DNA of 64,000 bases from contig CAWKND010000004.1 of assembly GCA_963850915.1 (NCBI GenBank), positions 1,116,001-1,180,000 of the forward strand, given 5' to 3'. This DNA is from CAVTWH01 sp963850915. GTDB lineage: Bacteria > Actinomycetota > Actinomycetes > Mycobacteriales > Micromonosporaceae. Of this stretch, positions 34,701 to 42,803 are shown in pieces. Below the pieces are notes generated by a model, which made no database searches, had not been told where the DNA came from, and worked only from the letters and a program-made list of their open reading frames with translations. The translations under genes were made by a program, and so were the position numbers. Position 1 is the first letter of the stretch; each line of letters begins with the position of its first letter.

Positions 34701-35572
34701 GCAGCCTGAGCCAGGTACCGGCGCAGACGCAGGCGCAGTGGCCGGGTACCGCGACCGGGGTGAACTACAGCGAGGGCGTGAAGATCGGCTACCGCTGGTA
34801 CCAGTCGCAGAACATCACGCCCGCGTTCCCGTTCGGCTTCGGGCTGTCGTACACCAGCTTCTCCTTCTCGAACCTCAACGTCGGCGCGTTCAATGCCAAC
34901 GGCACCGCAACGGTGACGGCCACCGTCACCAACACCGGCTCGCGGGCCGGGGCGGAGGTCGCCCAGCTGTACGTCAACGACCCGGCGGCCAGCGGCAACC
35001 CGCCGCAGCAACTGGCCGGCTTCCAGCGGGTCAGCCTCAATCCCGGCCAGAGCACGACGGTCACCTTCCCGCTGACCATCCACGCCCTGGCCAACTGGTC
35101 CACCACCGACAACCAGTGGGAGGCCCAGGCGGGTACCTACGGCATCTCGGTGGGCGACTCCTCGGCCAACCGGCCGCTGTCCGGCACCACCAGCCTGGCC
35201 CACCAACTGACCGGCCAGGTCGCCGCGGGTACCTCCGCTGCCGGCACCTCGCTGGCCAACACCGCGGTCAGCGCGAACGTCACCCCGAATTCGGGGGTGC
35301 CGGGCGCGGCGACGGTCGGCGTGGTCAACCCGTGGGGCTACAGCAGCCCGAAGGGCACCGCGATGTCGTTCGCCATGCAGGCCGTGGACTCCAACACGGC
35401 CCAGAGCCTCACCTTCACCGCTACCGGGTTGCCACCCGGCATCACGATCGCGCCCAACGGCACCATCTCGGGTACCGGCACCACCTTCGGTACCTACACG
35501 GTGACGGTGACCGCGAAGGACTCGCAGGGAGTCAGCGGTACGGCGACGTTCATCTGGTCCGTCGTGCAGTGA
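31756..35572 (+). CDS. Secreted GH3 beta-glucosidase with three discoidin (F5/8C) domains (frameshifted)
   Basis: The protein starts MTSDVAVPLWRARKRRG after GGGGAAGAG, has a membrane/signal helix (LIVAGALVLVLLAWLGITMGT), then three F5/8-type C carbohydrate-binding domains, a Ser/Pro/Thr linker between the second and third, and a GH3 module. The GH3 module shows MNMQDGPAGV, GRTYETYGEDPYLAG, VKHVAAYDQEQ, and the nucleophile region GGYITSDWGGD. The GH3 C-terminal lobe, fibronectin-like domain and a putative-Ig domain follow. The first discoidin domain is broken by one extra G at about 32080: the same place in copy 3 reads gcctcggcgttcc, here gccgtcggcgttcc. Repaired length is about 1271 aa. It should cleave beta-glucosides outside the cell. 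Confidence 0.87.
31900..33141 (+). repeat. Three direct repeats encoding discoidin domains
   Basis: Three imperfect copies of a module of about 365 bp: roughly 31900-32262, 32311-32664 and 32776-33141. The first two are closely similar at the DNA level across their 3' halves (gtggagcacgatctactcg and gggtactcg blocks); the third is more diverged. This is recent internal duplication of the carbohydrate-binding module, and the copies allow the +1 base in copy 1 to be located. Confidence 0.8.
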
Positions 35573-35587
35573 CCTGACAGGTCACCC

Positions 35588-35629
35588 GGGTGGTCGCGGT
35601 ACCCCTTGGCCGGGGTACCGCGATCACCC
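35588..35629 (+). terminator. Strong terminator hairpin after the GH3 gene
   Basis: Arms 35588-35605 and 35612-35629 pair over 18 bases with one mismatch around the loop TTGGCC; the core is GCGGTACCCC / GGGGTACCGC. It lies 15 bp after the GH3 stop and 20 bp before the SDR start, so it separates the two transcripts. Confidence 0.8.
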
Positions 35630-35649
35630 GCGGATTATGCTCACTATCC

Positions 35650-36438
35650 GTGACCGGATTGAGTACCGCGGAAGTATTGCCCAGGTTCGACGTGGCGGGG
35701 CAGGTGGCCCTGGTGACCGGGGCGGCCCGCGGGCTGGGCCGGGCGATCGCGCTGGCCCTCGCGGCCGCCGGTGCCGATCTGGCGCTCGGGCTGCGCGACG
35801 TACGGGCCGACGCCGGCCTTGCCGCCGAGGTACAGGCGCTGGGCCGGCGGGTGTTGCCGGTGCAGCTGGATGTGTCCACCATGGACGAGATAGGTGCCGC
35901 GGTGGACGCGACGGTGGCCCACTTCGGGCGGCTGGACATCCTGGTGAACAACGCCGGCATCGCCCCGGAGAACCTCGCCGAGGCGGTCACCGAGGCGGAT
36001 TTCGACCGTACCCTCGCGGTCAACCTCAAGGGCACCTTCTTCGCCAGCCAGGCGGCCGGGCGGGTGATGATCCGCCAGGGGTACGGCCGGATCGTGAACC
36101 TCAGTTCCCAGGCCGGCTACGTGGCCCTGCCCGGCGAGTCGGTGTACTGCATGACGAAGGCGGCAATCACCCACCTGACCCGTTGCCTGGCCGTGGAGTG
36201 GGGCGGGTACGGCATCACGGTCAACGGGGTGGCGCCCACCTTCATCCGGACCCCGGGCACCGAGCCGTACCTGGCCGACCCGGCGCACCGGGAAGACGTC
36301 CTGACCCGCATCGCCGCGCTGCACCGGATCGGCGAGCCGGTCGAGGTGGCCGGCGTGGTGGTCTTCCTGGCCTCCCCGGCGGCCGCGCTGATCACCGGCG
36401 AGACGATCCTGATCGACGGTGGCTGGACCGCCCGCTGA
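35650..36438 (+). CDS. Short-chain dehydrogenase/reductase (gluconate-5-dehydrogenase-like)
   Basis: A classical SDR of about 262 aa from the GTG at 35650. Cofactor loop VTGAARGLGRAIALAL, then NNAGIAPENLAEAV, the catalytic serine segment IVNLSSQAGYVALPGESVYCMTKAA with Y and K, and the C-terminal LASPAAALITGETILIDGGWTAR. This is typical of sugar-acid or 3-ketoacyl reductases. There is no ribosome site; TATGCT about ten bases before the GTG could be a -10 element of a leaderless transcript. It stands alone between two terminators. Substrate is unknown. Confidence 0.83.
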   Translation: MTGLSTAEVLPRFDVAGQVALVTGAARGLGRAIALALAAAGADLALGLRDVRADAGLAAEVQALGRRVLPVQLDVSTMDEIGAAVDATVAHFGRLDILVNNAGIAPENLAEAVTEADFDRTLAVNLKGTFFASQAAGRVMIRQGYGRIVNLSSQAGYVALPGESVYCMTKAAITHLTRCLAVEWGGYGITVNGVAPTFIRTPGTEPYLADPAHREDVLTRIAALHRIGEPVEVAGVVVFLASPAAALITGETILIDGGWTAR

Positions 36439-36452
36439 GCCCGCCGGCGCGC

Positions 36453-36480
36453 GGGCGCCACCCGCCCTGGGATGGCGCCC
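36453..36480 (+). terminator. Terminator hairpin after the SDR
   Basis: GGGCGCCA (36453-36460) pairs with TGGCGCCC (36473-36480) across a 12-base loop, 14 bp after the SDR stop. Confidence 0.55.
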
Positions 36481-36488
36481 GGCGCCGC

Positions 36489-36734
36489 TCAGCCGATGGC
36501 GCAGCGTTTGTTGTTCATGGTGATGCTGACCGGTATCGGGTTGGTGGCGTTGTCGAAGGTGCCGTTGAAGCCGACACCGGTCAACGTGGCCCCGGGCGCG
36601 AGCGAGCCGTTCCAGCTGGCGTTGGCGACGGTCGCGTTCACCCCGCTCTGGCTGTTGTCCGTCATCTCGTCATTGCGGTACTGCGACTCCGACAGGCTGC
36701 CCAGCACCGGGCCGAGCCCGATCGCCATCGTCAA
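36489..36734 (-). pseudogene. Remnant of a CBM2 cellulose-binding module
   Basis: An 81-codon frame whose last ~55 residues (SQSGVNATVANASWNGSLAP, then LTGVGFNGTFDNATNPIPV and a C-terminal cysteine) match the second half of a family 2 carbohydrate-binding module. There is no signal peptide, catalytic domain or first half of the module, and the upstream residues do not fit. It looks like the surviving 3' end of a lost secreted cellulase or chitinase gene. A short expressed protein cannot be excluded. Confidence 0.6.
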
Positions 36735-36863
36735 TAGATAGTTATCAACCCCTTACGATGACTGGTACGGCGTACCCGGCACGCGCCCGCGCGTGTCAGG
36801 TGATCCCGCCTCGCCGCCGGAATGCGGGTGCCCGCCTGCCGCAGAGCGTGGTACATCTCTGGC

Positions 36864-37913
36864 ATGGCCCCCGAACTCGTCCACCCACCGAAGGCCCGTC
36901 CCGGCGACCGGATCGCGGTCCTCTCGCCGTCTTTCGCGGCGGCGGGCGCGTTCCCCGCGGTACACGAGCAGGCGATGCGCCGGCTCACCGAGGTGACCGG
37001 GCTCGTTCCGGTCGAGTACCCCACGACCCGTGACCTCGCCGCGACACCGGCGGCGCGGGCCGCGGACATCAATGCCGCGTTCGCCGATCCCCGGATCCGC
37101 GCGATCCTCGCCGTTGTCGGCGGTGAGGACCAGATCACCGTGATCCCGCACCTGGCCGCCGAGTTGGCCCGGGCCGACCCCAAACCATTCCTGGGTACCA
37201 GCGACAACACCAATCTGCACCACTGGTTGTGGGGCAACGGAATCGTGAGCTTCTACGGCGGCTCGTCCCAGGTTCATCTCGGCCCCGGGCCGGCCGTGGA
37301 CGACATCCACGCACGGTCGCTGCGAGCGGCGCTGCTGACGGGGGAGCGACTCGAGATCACCGATCCGGGCGAGTCCGAGGATGTCGGCGTCGACTGGGCG
37401 GATCCACGCGCGCTGGATTCCTTCGGTGACCGCGAACCGACGCAGCCGTGGAGCTGGTACGGGCCCGCGCGGTCGGTCACCGGTCGTACCTGGGGCGGCT
37501 GCCTGGAGGTCATCGAGTGGATCCTCACCGCCGGGCGTTTCCCGTACCCGGCCGAGATTCTCGACGGCGGCGTACTCCTCCTCGAAACGTCCGAGGAGCT
37601 CCTGCCGGCACGCAACGTGGGTTGGATCGTCCGGTCGCTTGGGGAACGGGGAATTCTGGGTGTCGTGGACGCCGTCGTGCTCGCCCGGCCGCCGGTGTCC
37701 GACTTCACCCACCGTCCGTCCACTGAGGACCGGGAACAGCTGCGCGCGGAGCAACGGGACACGGTCGTCGAGTTGGTGAGCCGGTACAACCCGCGGGCTG
37801 TGATCTGCGTCGGCGTACCCTTCGGCCACACCCGGCCGCAGTGGATCCTGCCGCACGGCGGCACGGTCACCGTCGACGGCATCCACCGCCGGATCTTCGC
37901 CGAATACCGGTGA
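36864..37913 (+). CDS. S66-family peptidase (LD-carboxypeptidase / MccF-like)
   Basis: A 349-aa cytoplasmic serine peptidase. Starts MAPELVHPPKARPGDRIAVLSPS at 36864, as the family does; an in-frame ATG 42 bases earlier adds unlikely residues. The S66 triad is visible: serine in FLGTSDNTNLHH, glutamate in LLLETSEELLP and histidine in GVPFGHTRPQWILPHG. Members either trim peptidoglycan tetrapeptides or, as MccF-like enzymes, cleave toxic aminoacyl-nucleotide conjugates. The NTNLHH form and the lack of a signal peptide favour the MccF-like side. It is monocistronic here. Confidence 0.85.
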   Translation: MAPELVHPPKARPGDRIAVLSPSFAAAGAFPAVHEQAMRRLTEVTGLVPVEYPTTRDLAATPAARAADINAAFADPRIRAILAVVGGEDQITVIPHLAAELARADPKPFLGTSDNTNLHHWLWGNGIVSFYGGSSQVHLGPGPAVDDIHARSLRAALLTGERLEITDPGESEDVGVDWADPRALDSFGDREPTQPWSWYGPARSVTGRTWGGCLEVIEWILTAGRFPYPAEILDGGVLLLETSEELLPARNVGWIVRSLGERGILGVVDAVVLARPPVSDFTHRPSTEDREQLRAEQRDTVVELVSRYNPRAVICVGVPFGHTRPQWILPHGGTVTVDGIHRRIFAEYR

Positions 37914-38088
37914 GCCCCGCCGTAGGGGAGCAGCCGGTCCGACCCGTTGCCCGAGGCGCGCTCGGCCGGTCAGCCCCAGCGGCGGGCCGGACAGGTATGG
38001 ACGCCGGACGATAAGCCGAAGCAACGGCGAGTAGCGCCTCGGTAACGTCGCGCCAATCGATCACGTGCACACGCCTCCTGGGGGACCG

Positions 38089-39864
38089 GTGTCGGAAGAG
38101 TACGAACACGAGGGCTGCGCCGTGCGGGTGGTGAACGTCTACGCAACCCCGTGGCGCTTCACCGGCAAACTGATCGGCGACGAGGGCCGACCTACCGATC
38201 TCGCCGGGCTGGAGGCGCACTACGACAACTACAAGGAGCAGCTGCCCCGGCTGCTGCCGCCGCGGGTACTGGGCGGGACGGACCTCAGCTGCGCGAAGTT
38301 CAAGGTGCCGGAGCCCGATCCCGGCAAGGCGCCGCCCGCCAGGGTGGCCGAAGCGACCCTGGGCCACGTCCGTACCGCGCTCTACGCCCTCCCCTCCAAC
38401 CAGGTGGTCCTCACCGTGACGATGTGCCTGGAGAACTGCCTCCTGACCAAGGAGCATCAGGTGGACATCCTGGGGGTCCTGCTCGAACAGTGCATCGTCG
38501 GCAAGTTCGCCCTCGACGGTACGGAGGTCGAGCCGCTGCTGTCGGCGCTATTGGGCGACCAGACGACCGAGAAGGACGCCCGGTCGGGTGGCGACAAGGG
38601 CAGGGGCAAGGAGGACGAGAAGGAGTTCGTACGCGACGGCCGGGGGCAGCCACTGCTGCCTGAACGACACCAGCTCGTCTTCGTCAACCGCTCCGAGACG
38701 ATGAAGGACAAGCCGACGCTGGCCACCATCGACAAGGTCCTCTACCGCAGTACCCCGCCCTACCGGCCCGAGTTCGTCGACCCCAGGCACCCCAAGCAGC
38801 TCAACTCGCCACCCGTGGAGCCGAAGAACGGCGAGCGGGGCGAGCAGCACTCGGTGCTGCCGTGGCGGCGTCGACCGGAAGGCGATGGGCAAGCTGGTCA
38901 GCACCAACAGGATCACCCGGCCGAGCCGACGCTCGGAGTGGTCACGCCCTACGTCAGCCTGTTCTACGGTCAGCGCCCGTACGTGGAGGCGAGCATCTTC
39001 CTGTCCACGGTGCACGCGGTGGGTACCGTGGCGCGGTTCCGGCACATCTGGCGCGAGGCGTACCAGCAGGTGTTGGTTTTCCGCGAGAAGAAGCAACGGG
39101 CGGCTGCCGGCCTGCAGACGCGCGCGGACCTGGAGACGCTCGCCGACAATCTCGGCAACCTGGAGTTCGACCTGACCTTCGGGGTGGAGTTCCCACTGAT
39201 GCGCATCGAGAGCTTCCAGACCGACCTGTGGAAGGCGATGGATCTCAAGAAGCAGACCAAGGCCCTCAGCGACATGTTCGACCAGCTCGGTGGGAGTCTG
39301 CGCTCGGAGATCACGGCCATCGAAGTACGCGAGAAACGCCGCGCCGAGCACCGCCAGCACTGGGGCAGCCTGGCCGCCGGACTGCTGAGCCTCATCGGTA
39401 TCCCGGTCGGACTCGTCATCGCGTTCCTGGGCATCAACACGGCCGAGGTACCCAACGGCGAGCCGGGGTCGGCGAACCCGGAGCTGTCCATGTGGAACGC
39501 CCACTTCGCCACCCTGTACCTCGTGGCCAGCGCGTTCGCGGTGCTGCCCGGGATCCTCATCCTGATGCCCTACCTGCAGGAGATCGCGCTTGCCCGACGG
39601 GACCGGCTGGCGCTGTGGCTCGGCCTGGGCGGGGTGGTCGTCGGCACGGTCGGCTTCGCGGCGGCGATGAGCGTGGACGGACAGATCTCCGGCGTGGGGC
39701 GGGTGATCGACGCCTTCGGTACCACGGCCAGCATTGCGATTGTGATCCTCGGACTGGCCCTGACCCTGCTGTGGGCGATCAGCGTCCGGCTGCACCGCCG
39801 GGCGGACCGCCGGGCCGCGGAGGATGCCGTCCCAGCGCCCGGCACGGTGACCACGGCGGCGTAG
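38089..39864 (+). CDS. Predicted four-TM membrane protein of unknown function
   Basis: A 591-aa protein I do not recognise. A soluble N-terminal part of about 230 residues begins AVRVVNVYATPWRFTG, and a charged low-complexity linker (GGDKGRGKEDEKE, later GQHQQDHPAE) follows. A helical region (RFRHIWREAYQQVLVFREKK, IESFQTDLWKAMDLKKQTKAL) then leads into four membrane helices near the C-terminus (SLAAGLLSLIGIPVGLVIAF, LYLVASAFAVLPGILILM, LWLGLGGVVVGTVGFAAA, SIAIVILGLALTLLWAI). The coiled-coil-then-membrane layout recalls CorA-type transporters, but the GMN motif is absent (GIN instead). The GTG at 38089 follows GGGGGA; a GTG at 38065 is possible. Confidence 0.65.
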   Translation: MSEEYEHEGCAVRVVNVYATPWRFTGKLIGDEGRPTDLAGLEAHYDNYKEQLPRLLPPRVLGGTDLSCAKFKVPEPDPGKAPPARVAEATLGHVRTALYALPSNQVVLTVTMCLENCLLTKEHQVDILGVLLEQCIVGKFALDGTEVEPLLSALLGDQTTEKDARSGGDKGRGKEDEKEFVRDGRGQPLLPERHQLVFVNRSETMKDKPTLATIDKVLYRSTPPYRPEFVDPRHPKQLNSPPVEPKNGERGEQHSVLPWRRRPEGDGQAGQHQQDHPAEPTLGVVTPYVSLFYGQRPYVEASIFLSTVHAVGTVARFRHIWREAYQQVLVFREKKQRAAAGLQTRADLETLADNLGNLEFDLTFGVEFPLMRIESFQTDLWKAMDLKKQTKALSDMFDQLGGSLRSEITAIEVREKRRAEHRQHWGSLAAGLLSLIGIPVGLVIAFLGINTAEVPNGEPGSANPELSMWNAHFATLYLVASAFAVLPGILILMPYLQEIALARRDRLALWLGLGGVVVGTVGFAAAMSVDGQISGVGRVIDAFGTTASIAIVILGLALTLLWAISVRLHRRADRRAAEDAVPAPGTVTTAA

Positions 39865-40030
39865 CCAAGCAGGATGCGGCGATGCCAGGCGAGGGGCGAT
39901 CGGCCTGGAATATCGTGAGCCGCATCCATCGAGTGGGGTGCGGTACCCGTTCGGAAATCGTCTCTACCAGTACGGCGAGCTGAACCATCCGGGTTGATTG
40001 TCACGCGTACTCCTCGGCCGCCGTTTCTAT

Positions 40031-40061
40031 GAAACTTTCGGGCGGGCAACCTCAAAGTTTC
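40031..40061. promoter_or_regulatory. Inverted repeat upstream of the XRE-NB-ARC regulator
   Basis: GAAACTTT (40031-40038) and AAAGTTTC (40054-40061) form a perfect 8-bp inverted repeat with a 15-bp spacer, 99 bp before the start of the regulator gene. Each arm with its flank resembles the CGAAACTTTCG element described near actinomycete xylanase genes. The rest of the gap 39865-40159 shows no gene. An operator role is inferred. Confidence 0.45.
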
Positions 40062-40159
40062 GATGTCGGGCGGTTGGCGAGCGTCCGACCGGTAGGGTTG
40101 CGACGTTCATGCGTGTGAAACAATCGATGTATTCGTGCCGTGTCGCTGGGAGTACCCGG

Positions 40160-42640
40160 ATGAGCAGCGATCTCACCTTCGGCCGACTGGTCAGAGCACG
40201 CCGCCGGGCACTCGACTTGACCCAGCAGGATCTCGCGCGGCGAGTCGGGTACTCGGTGGTCACCATCCGCAAAGTGGAGTCCGACGAGCGGCGCCCGTCC
40301 CGGCAGCTCGCCGAGCGGCTTGCCAGCTGCCTGAGTGTCGGACCGTCCGAAGCGGACTCGTTCACCCGACTCGCCCGGGCCGACGCAGCCGACATCGACA
40401 CCTCGTCGCTGCTCGGGGCGGCCAGGGAGGCGGCGGCCGGACCGGTCTCGCTGCCCACCCCGTTGACCAGGCTGATCGGGCGCCAGTCCGAGGTGGCGGC
40501 GGTACGCGAGGCGCTGCTCGAGGACAACGCACGCCTGCTGACTCTGGTCGGCGCACCGGGCATCGGCAAGAGCCGGCTGGGTATCCAGGTCGCCGCGCTG
40601 GCCAGCGAGGCCTTTCCGGACGGCGTCAGCTACGTACCGCTGGCCCCGATCAGTGAACCCGCACTCGTACCGCTGGCCATCGCGAAGGTCCTCGGCGTAC
40701 AGGAACCGGCCGGCCGACCGCTCGCCGAGGTGCTGATCGACTACCTCCGCGACCGGCGGCTGCTGCTGGTACTCGACAACTTCGAACACGTCATCGACGC
40801 CGCGCCGTTCATCGCCGATCTGCTCACCGCCTGCCCGGTACCCAAGGTGCTGGCCACCAGCCGTGCGCCGCTGCACATCCGCGGCGAGCGGCTGTTCACC
40901 GTGCCGCCGCTGGCAACACCCGGAGCGTCGTACGGGTTGACCGCCGACGACGCGGGCCGCTTCCCGGCGATCGAACTCTTCGGTGAACGCGCCCGCGCGG
41001 TCGACCCCGACTTCCGGCTGACCGACGCCAACGCCGCCGACATCGCCAGCATCTGCGCCAACCTCGACGGGTTGCCGCTCGCCATCGAACTGGTCGCGGC
41101 GCGCAGCCGGCTGCTCGCGCCGAGCGGTCTGGTGGCCCGGCTCGGCCACCGGCTGGCACTGCTCACCGACGGGCCACGGGACGCGCCGGCCCACCAGCAG
41201 GCGCTACGCAGCACCATCGACTGGAGCTACGCCCTGCTCGACGCCGGTGAGCAGGCGCTCTTCGCGCGGCTCGCGGTGTTCATCGGGGGCTGCTCGCTGC
41301 AGGCCGCCGAGGAGGTGGTCAACGCCGAGGGTGACCTGCCGTTGACCGTACTCGACGGGCTCGCCGCGCTGGCCGACAAGAACCTGCTGGGGCACGAGAC
41401 CCGCGCCGACGGGGAGCGCTACTTCGTTTCGCTGAAAACAATCCGGGAGTACGCCGAGGAGCGGCTGGGGGAGCGGGGCGAGGAGCGGGCGATCCGGGAT
41501 CGCTTCGTGGCGTTCTACCTCGGGCTGGCCGAGGCGGCGAACGCGCGACTGGGCGGCGACGAACAGCAGCGGTGGCTGGATCGGTTGGAGGCGGCGCAGG
41601 ACAACCTGCAGGCGACGCTGCGCTGGTGTGTGTCCCAGGGCGACGCCGCCCAGGGCCTGCGGCTGGTCGCCGCGCTGTGGACGTTCTGGCACATCAGGTC
41701 GCGCCAGGCCGAGGGGGATCGGTGGATCCGGCTGGTGTTGGCGCTGCCCGGCCCGCATGAGGAGCGGGTACACGCGCAGGCGCTCTTCGGAGCCGGCTGG
41801 ATCGCGGTCGACCGCGGCGACCACGGACAGGCGCGTGCCTGGTTCGAGGACAGCCTGGCGATCTTCCGGTCCCTGGGCGACCGGCACGGCGTGGCCAAGG
41901 CGCTGCACGGTGTCGGCATGATGGCGCAGGCCGACGACAACGATGCCGACGCGGCCGTACTCTTCGCCGAGAGCCTCGAGCTGTACCGGGCGATCGACGA
42001 CGACGAGGGGCTGGCCTGGTCGCTGGATCACCTCGGCAACGCCGCGTTGGGGCTCGGCGACTACGCCCGCGCAGCGGCCCTGTTCGCCGAGAGCCAAGGC
42101 ATCTTCCACCGGCTCGGACACGCCTGGGGACGGGCGATTTCGCTGCACCACCAGGGTTTGGCGGCGCTGGCCCGGGGTGAGCTGACAGTCGCCAGGGCGC
42201 ACTTTCTGGAGGGGATGGAGTTGTTCGGTGAGCTGGCCAACTCGTGGGGCATCGCCACCTCGCTGGACCACCTCGGGTACGTGGCGCTGGGTAGCCACGA
42301 GCACCGGCAGGCGGAGGAGTACTTCACCGAGAGCCTCACGTTGAGCCGCGCCGAGGACGATCGGGGTGGGCTGGCGCGGTCGCTGGTCGGCCTGGCCAGT
42401 GTGGCGGTCGCCGATCGGGACATGCGTCGGGCGGCGTACCTCTTCGGCGGCGCCGACGTGCTGGCCGCGGCGAGTGGCATCCGGATGGACCCGGTCGCCA
42501 GGTCGCTGAAGTCCCGGGACGCGGCGGCCGTACAGGCCCGGCTGGACGAGGAGGGCATCGCGGCCGCCTGGGAGGAGGGCCGAAGACAGGGGGCCGCCTC
42601 GCCCCGCACTGTCGGTCCCGCAGAATCCGACCTCCGGTAG
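40160..42640 (+). CDS. XRE-HTH / NB-ARC-type ATPase / TPR transcriptional regulator
   Basis: An 826-aa STAND-class protein. Residues 8-60 are an XRE helix-turn-helix (LTQQDLARRVGYSVVTIRKVE). Residues 105-400 are an NB-ARC-like ATPase with P-loop GAPGIGKSR (131-139), LLLVLDNFEHVIDA as Walker B, and VLATSRAPLHIRGE. The usual winged segment (LRSTIDWSYALLDAGEQALFARLAVFIGG) follows, and the C-terminal half is TPR-like (WFEDSLAIFRSLGD, LFAESLELYRAIDDDEGLAWSLDHLGN). Such proteins sense a ligand through the repeats and switch DNA binding. The ATG follows GGGAG with seven bases. It is monocistronic and ends at a perfect terminator. Confidence 0.88.
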   Translation: MSSDLTFGRLVRARRRALDLTQQDLARRVGYSVVTIRKVESDERRPSRQLAERLASCLSVGPSEADSFTRLARADAADIDTSSLLGAAREAAAGPVSLPTPLTRLIGRQSEVAAVREALLEDNARLLTLVGAPGIGKSRLGIQVAALASEAFPDGVSYVPLAPISEPALVPLAIAKVLGVQEPAGRPLAEVLIDYLRDRRLLLVLDNFEHVIDAAPFIADLLTACPVPKVLATSRAPLHIRGERLFTVPPLATPGASYGLTADDAGRFPAIELFGERARAVDPDFRLTDANAADIASICANLDGLPLAIELVAARSRLLAPSGLVARLGHRLALLTDGPRDAPAHQQALRSTIDWSYALLDAGEQALFARLAVFIGGCSLQAAEEVVNAEGDLPLTVLDGLAALADKNLLGHETRADGERYFVSLKTIREYAEERLGERGEERAIRDRFVAFYLGLAEAANARLGGDEQQRWLDRLEAAQDNLQATLRWCVSQGDAAQGLRLVAALWTFWHIRSRQAEGDRWIRLVLALPGPHEERVHAQALFGAGWIAVDRGDHGQARAWFEDSLAIFRSLGDRHGVAKALHGVGMMAQADDNDADAAVLFAESLELYRAIDDDEGLAWSLDHLGNAALGLGDYARAAALFAESQGIFHRLGHAWGRAISLHHQGLAALARGELTVARAHFLEGMELFGELANSWGIATSLDHLGYVALGSHEHRQAEEYFTESLTLSRAEDDRGGLARSLVGLASVAVADRDMRRAAYLFGGADVLAAASGIRMDPVARSLKSRDAAAVQARLDEEGIAAAWEEGRRQGAASPRTVGPAESDLR

Positions 42641-42674
42641 CTGGTTTCGCGATGCCTGCCGGAGCGCGAACGCA

Positions 42675-42708
42675 GTGAAGGGCGCGGTTGGCGATCCGCG
42701 CCCTTCAC
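42675..42708. terminator. Bidirectional terminator hairpin
   Basis: GTGAAGGGCGCGG (42675-42687) pairs perfectly with CCGCGCCCTTCAC (42696-42708) around an eight-base loop. It lies between the convergent regulator gene and the GH12 gene. Confidence 0.85.
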
Positions 42709-42803
42709 CTGCCCGGACTGTGTGGTACCCGGTTGTCGCGCTCCCGCATCAGGCGCCCGGCGTACCCGCCCTCACAAGTCCGTGCTCACTGCCTCCGCAA
42801 CGG

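Noticed and set aside
32042..35206. Open reading frame of 1054 codons on the minus strand opposite the GH3 gene
   Set aside because: It is the antisense shadow of a high-GC gene: no homology, signal or ribosome site, and the plus-strand product is a clear GH3 enzyme.
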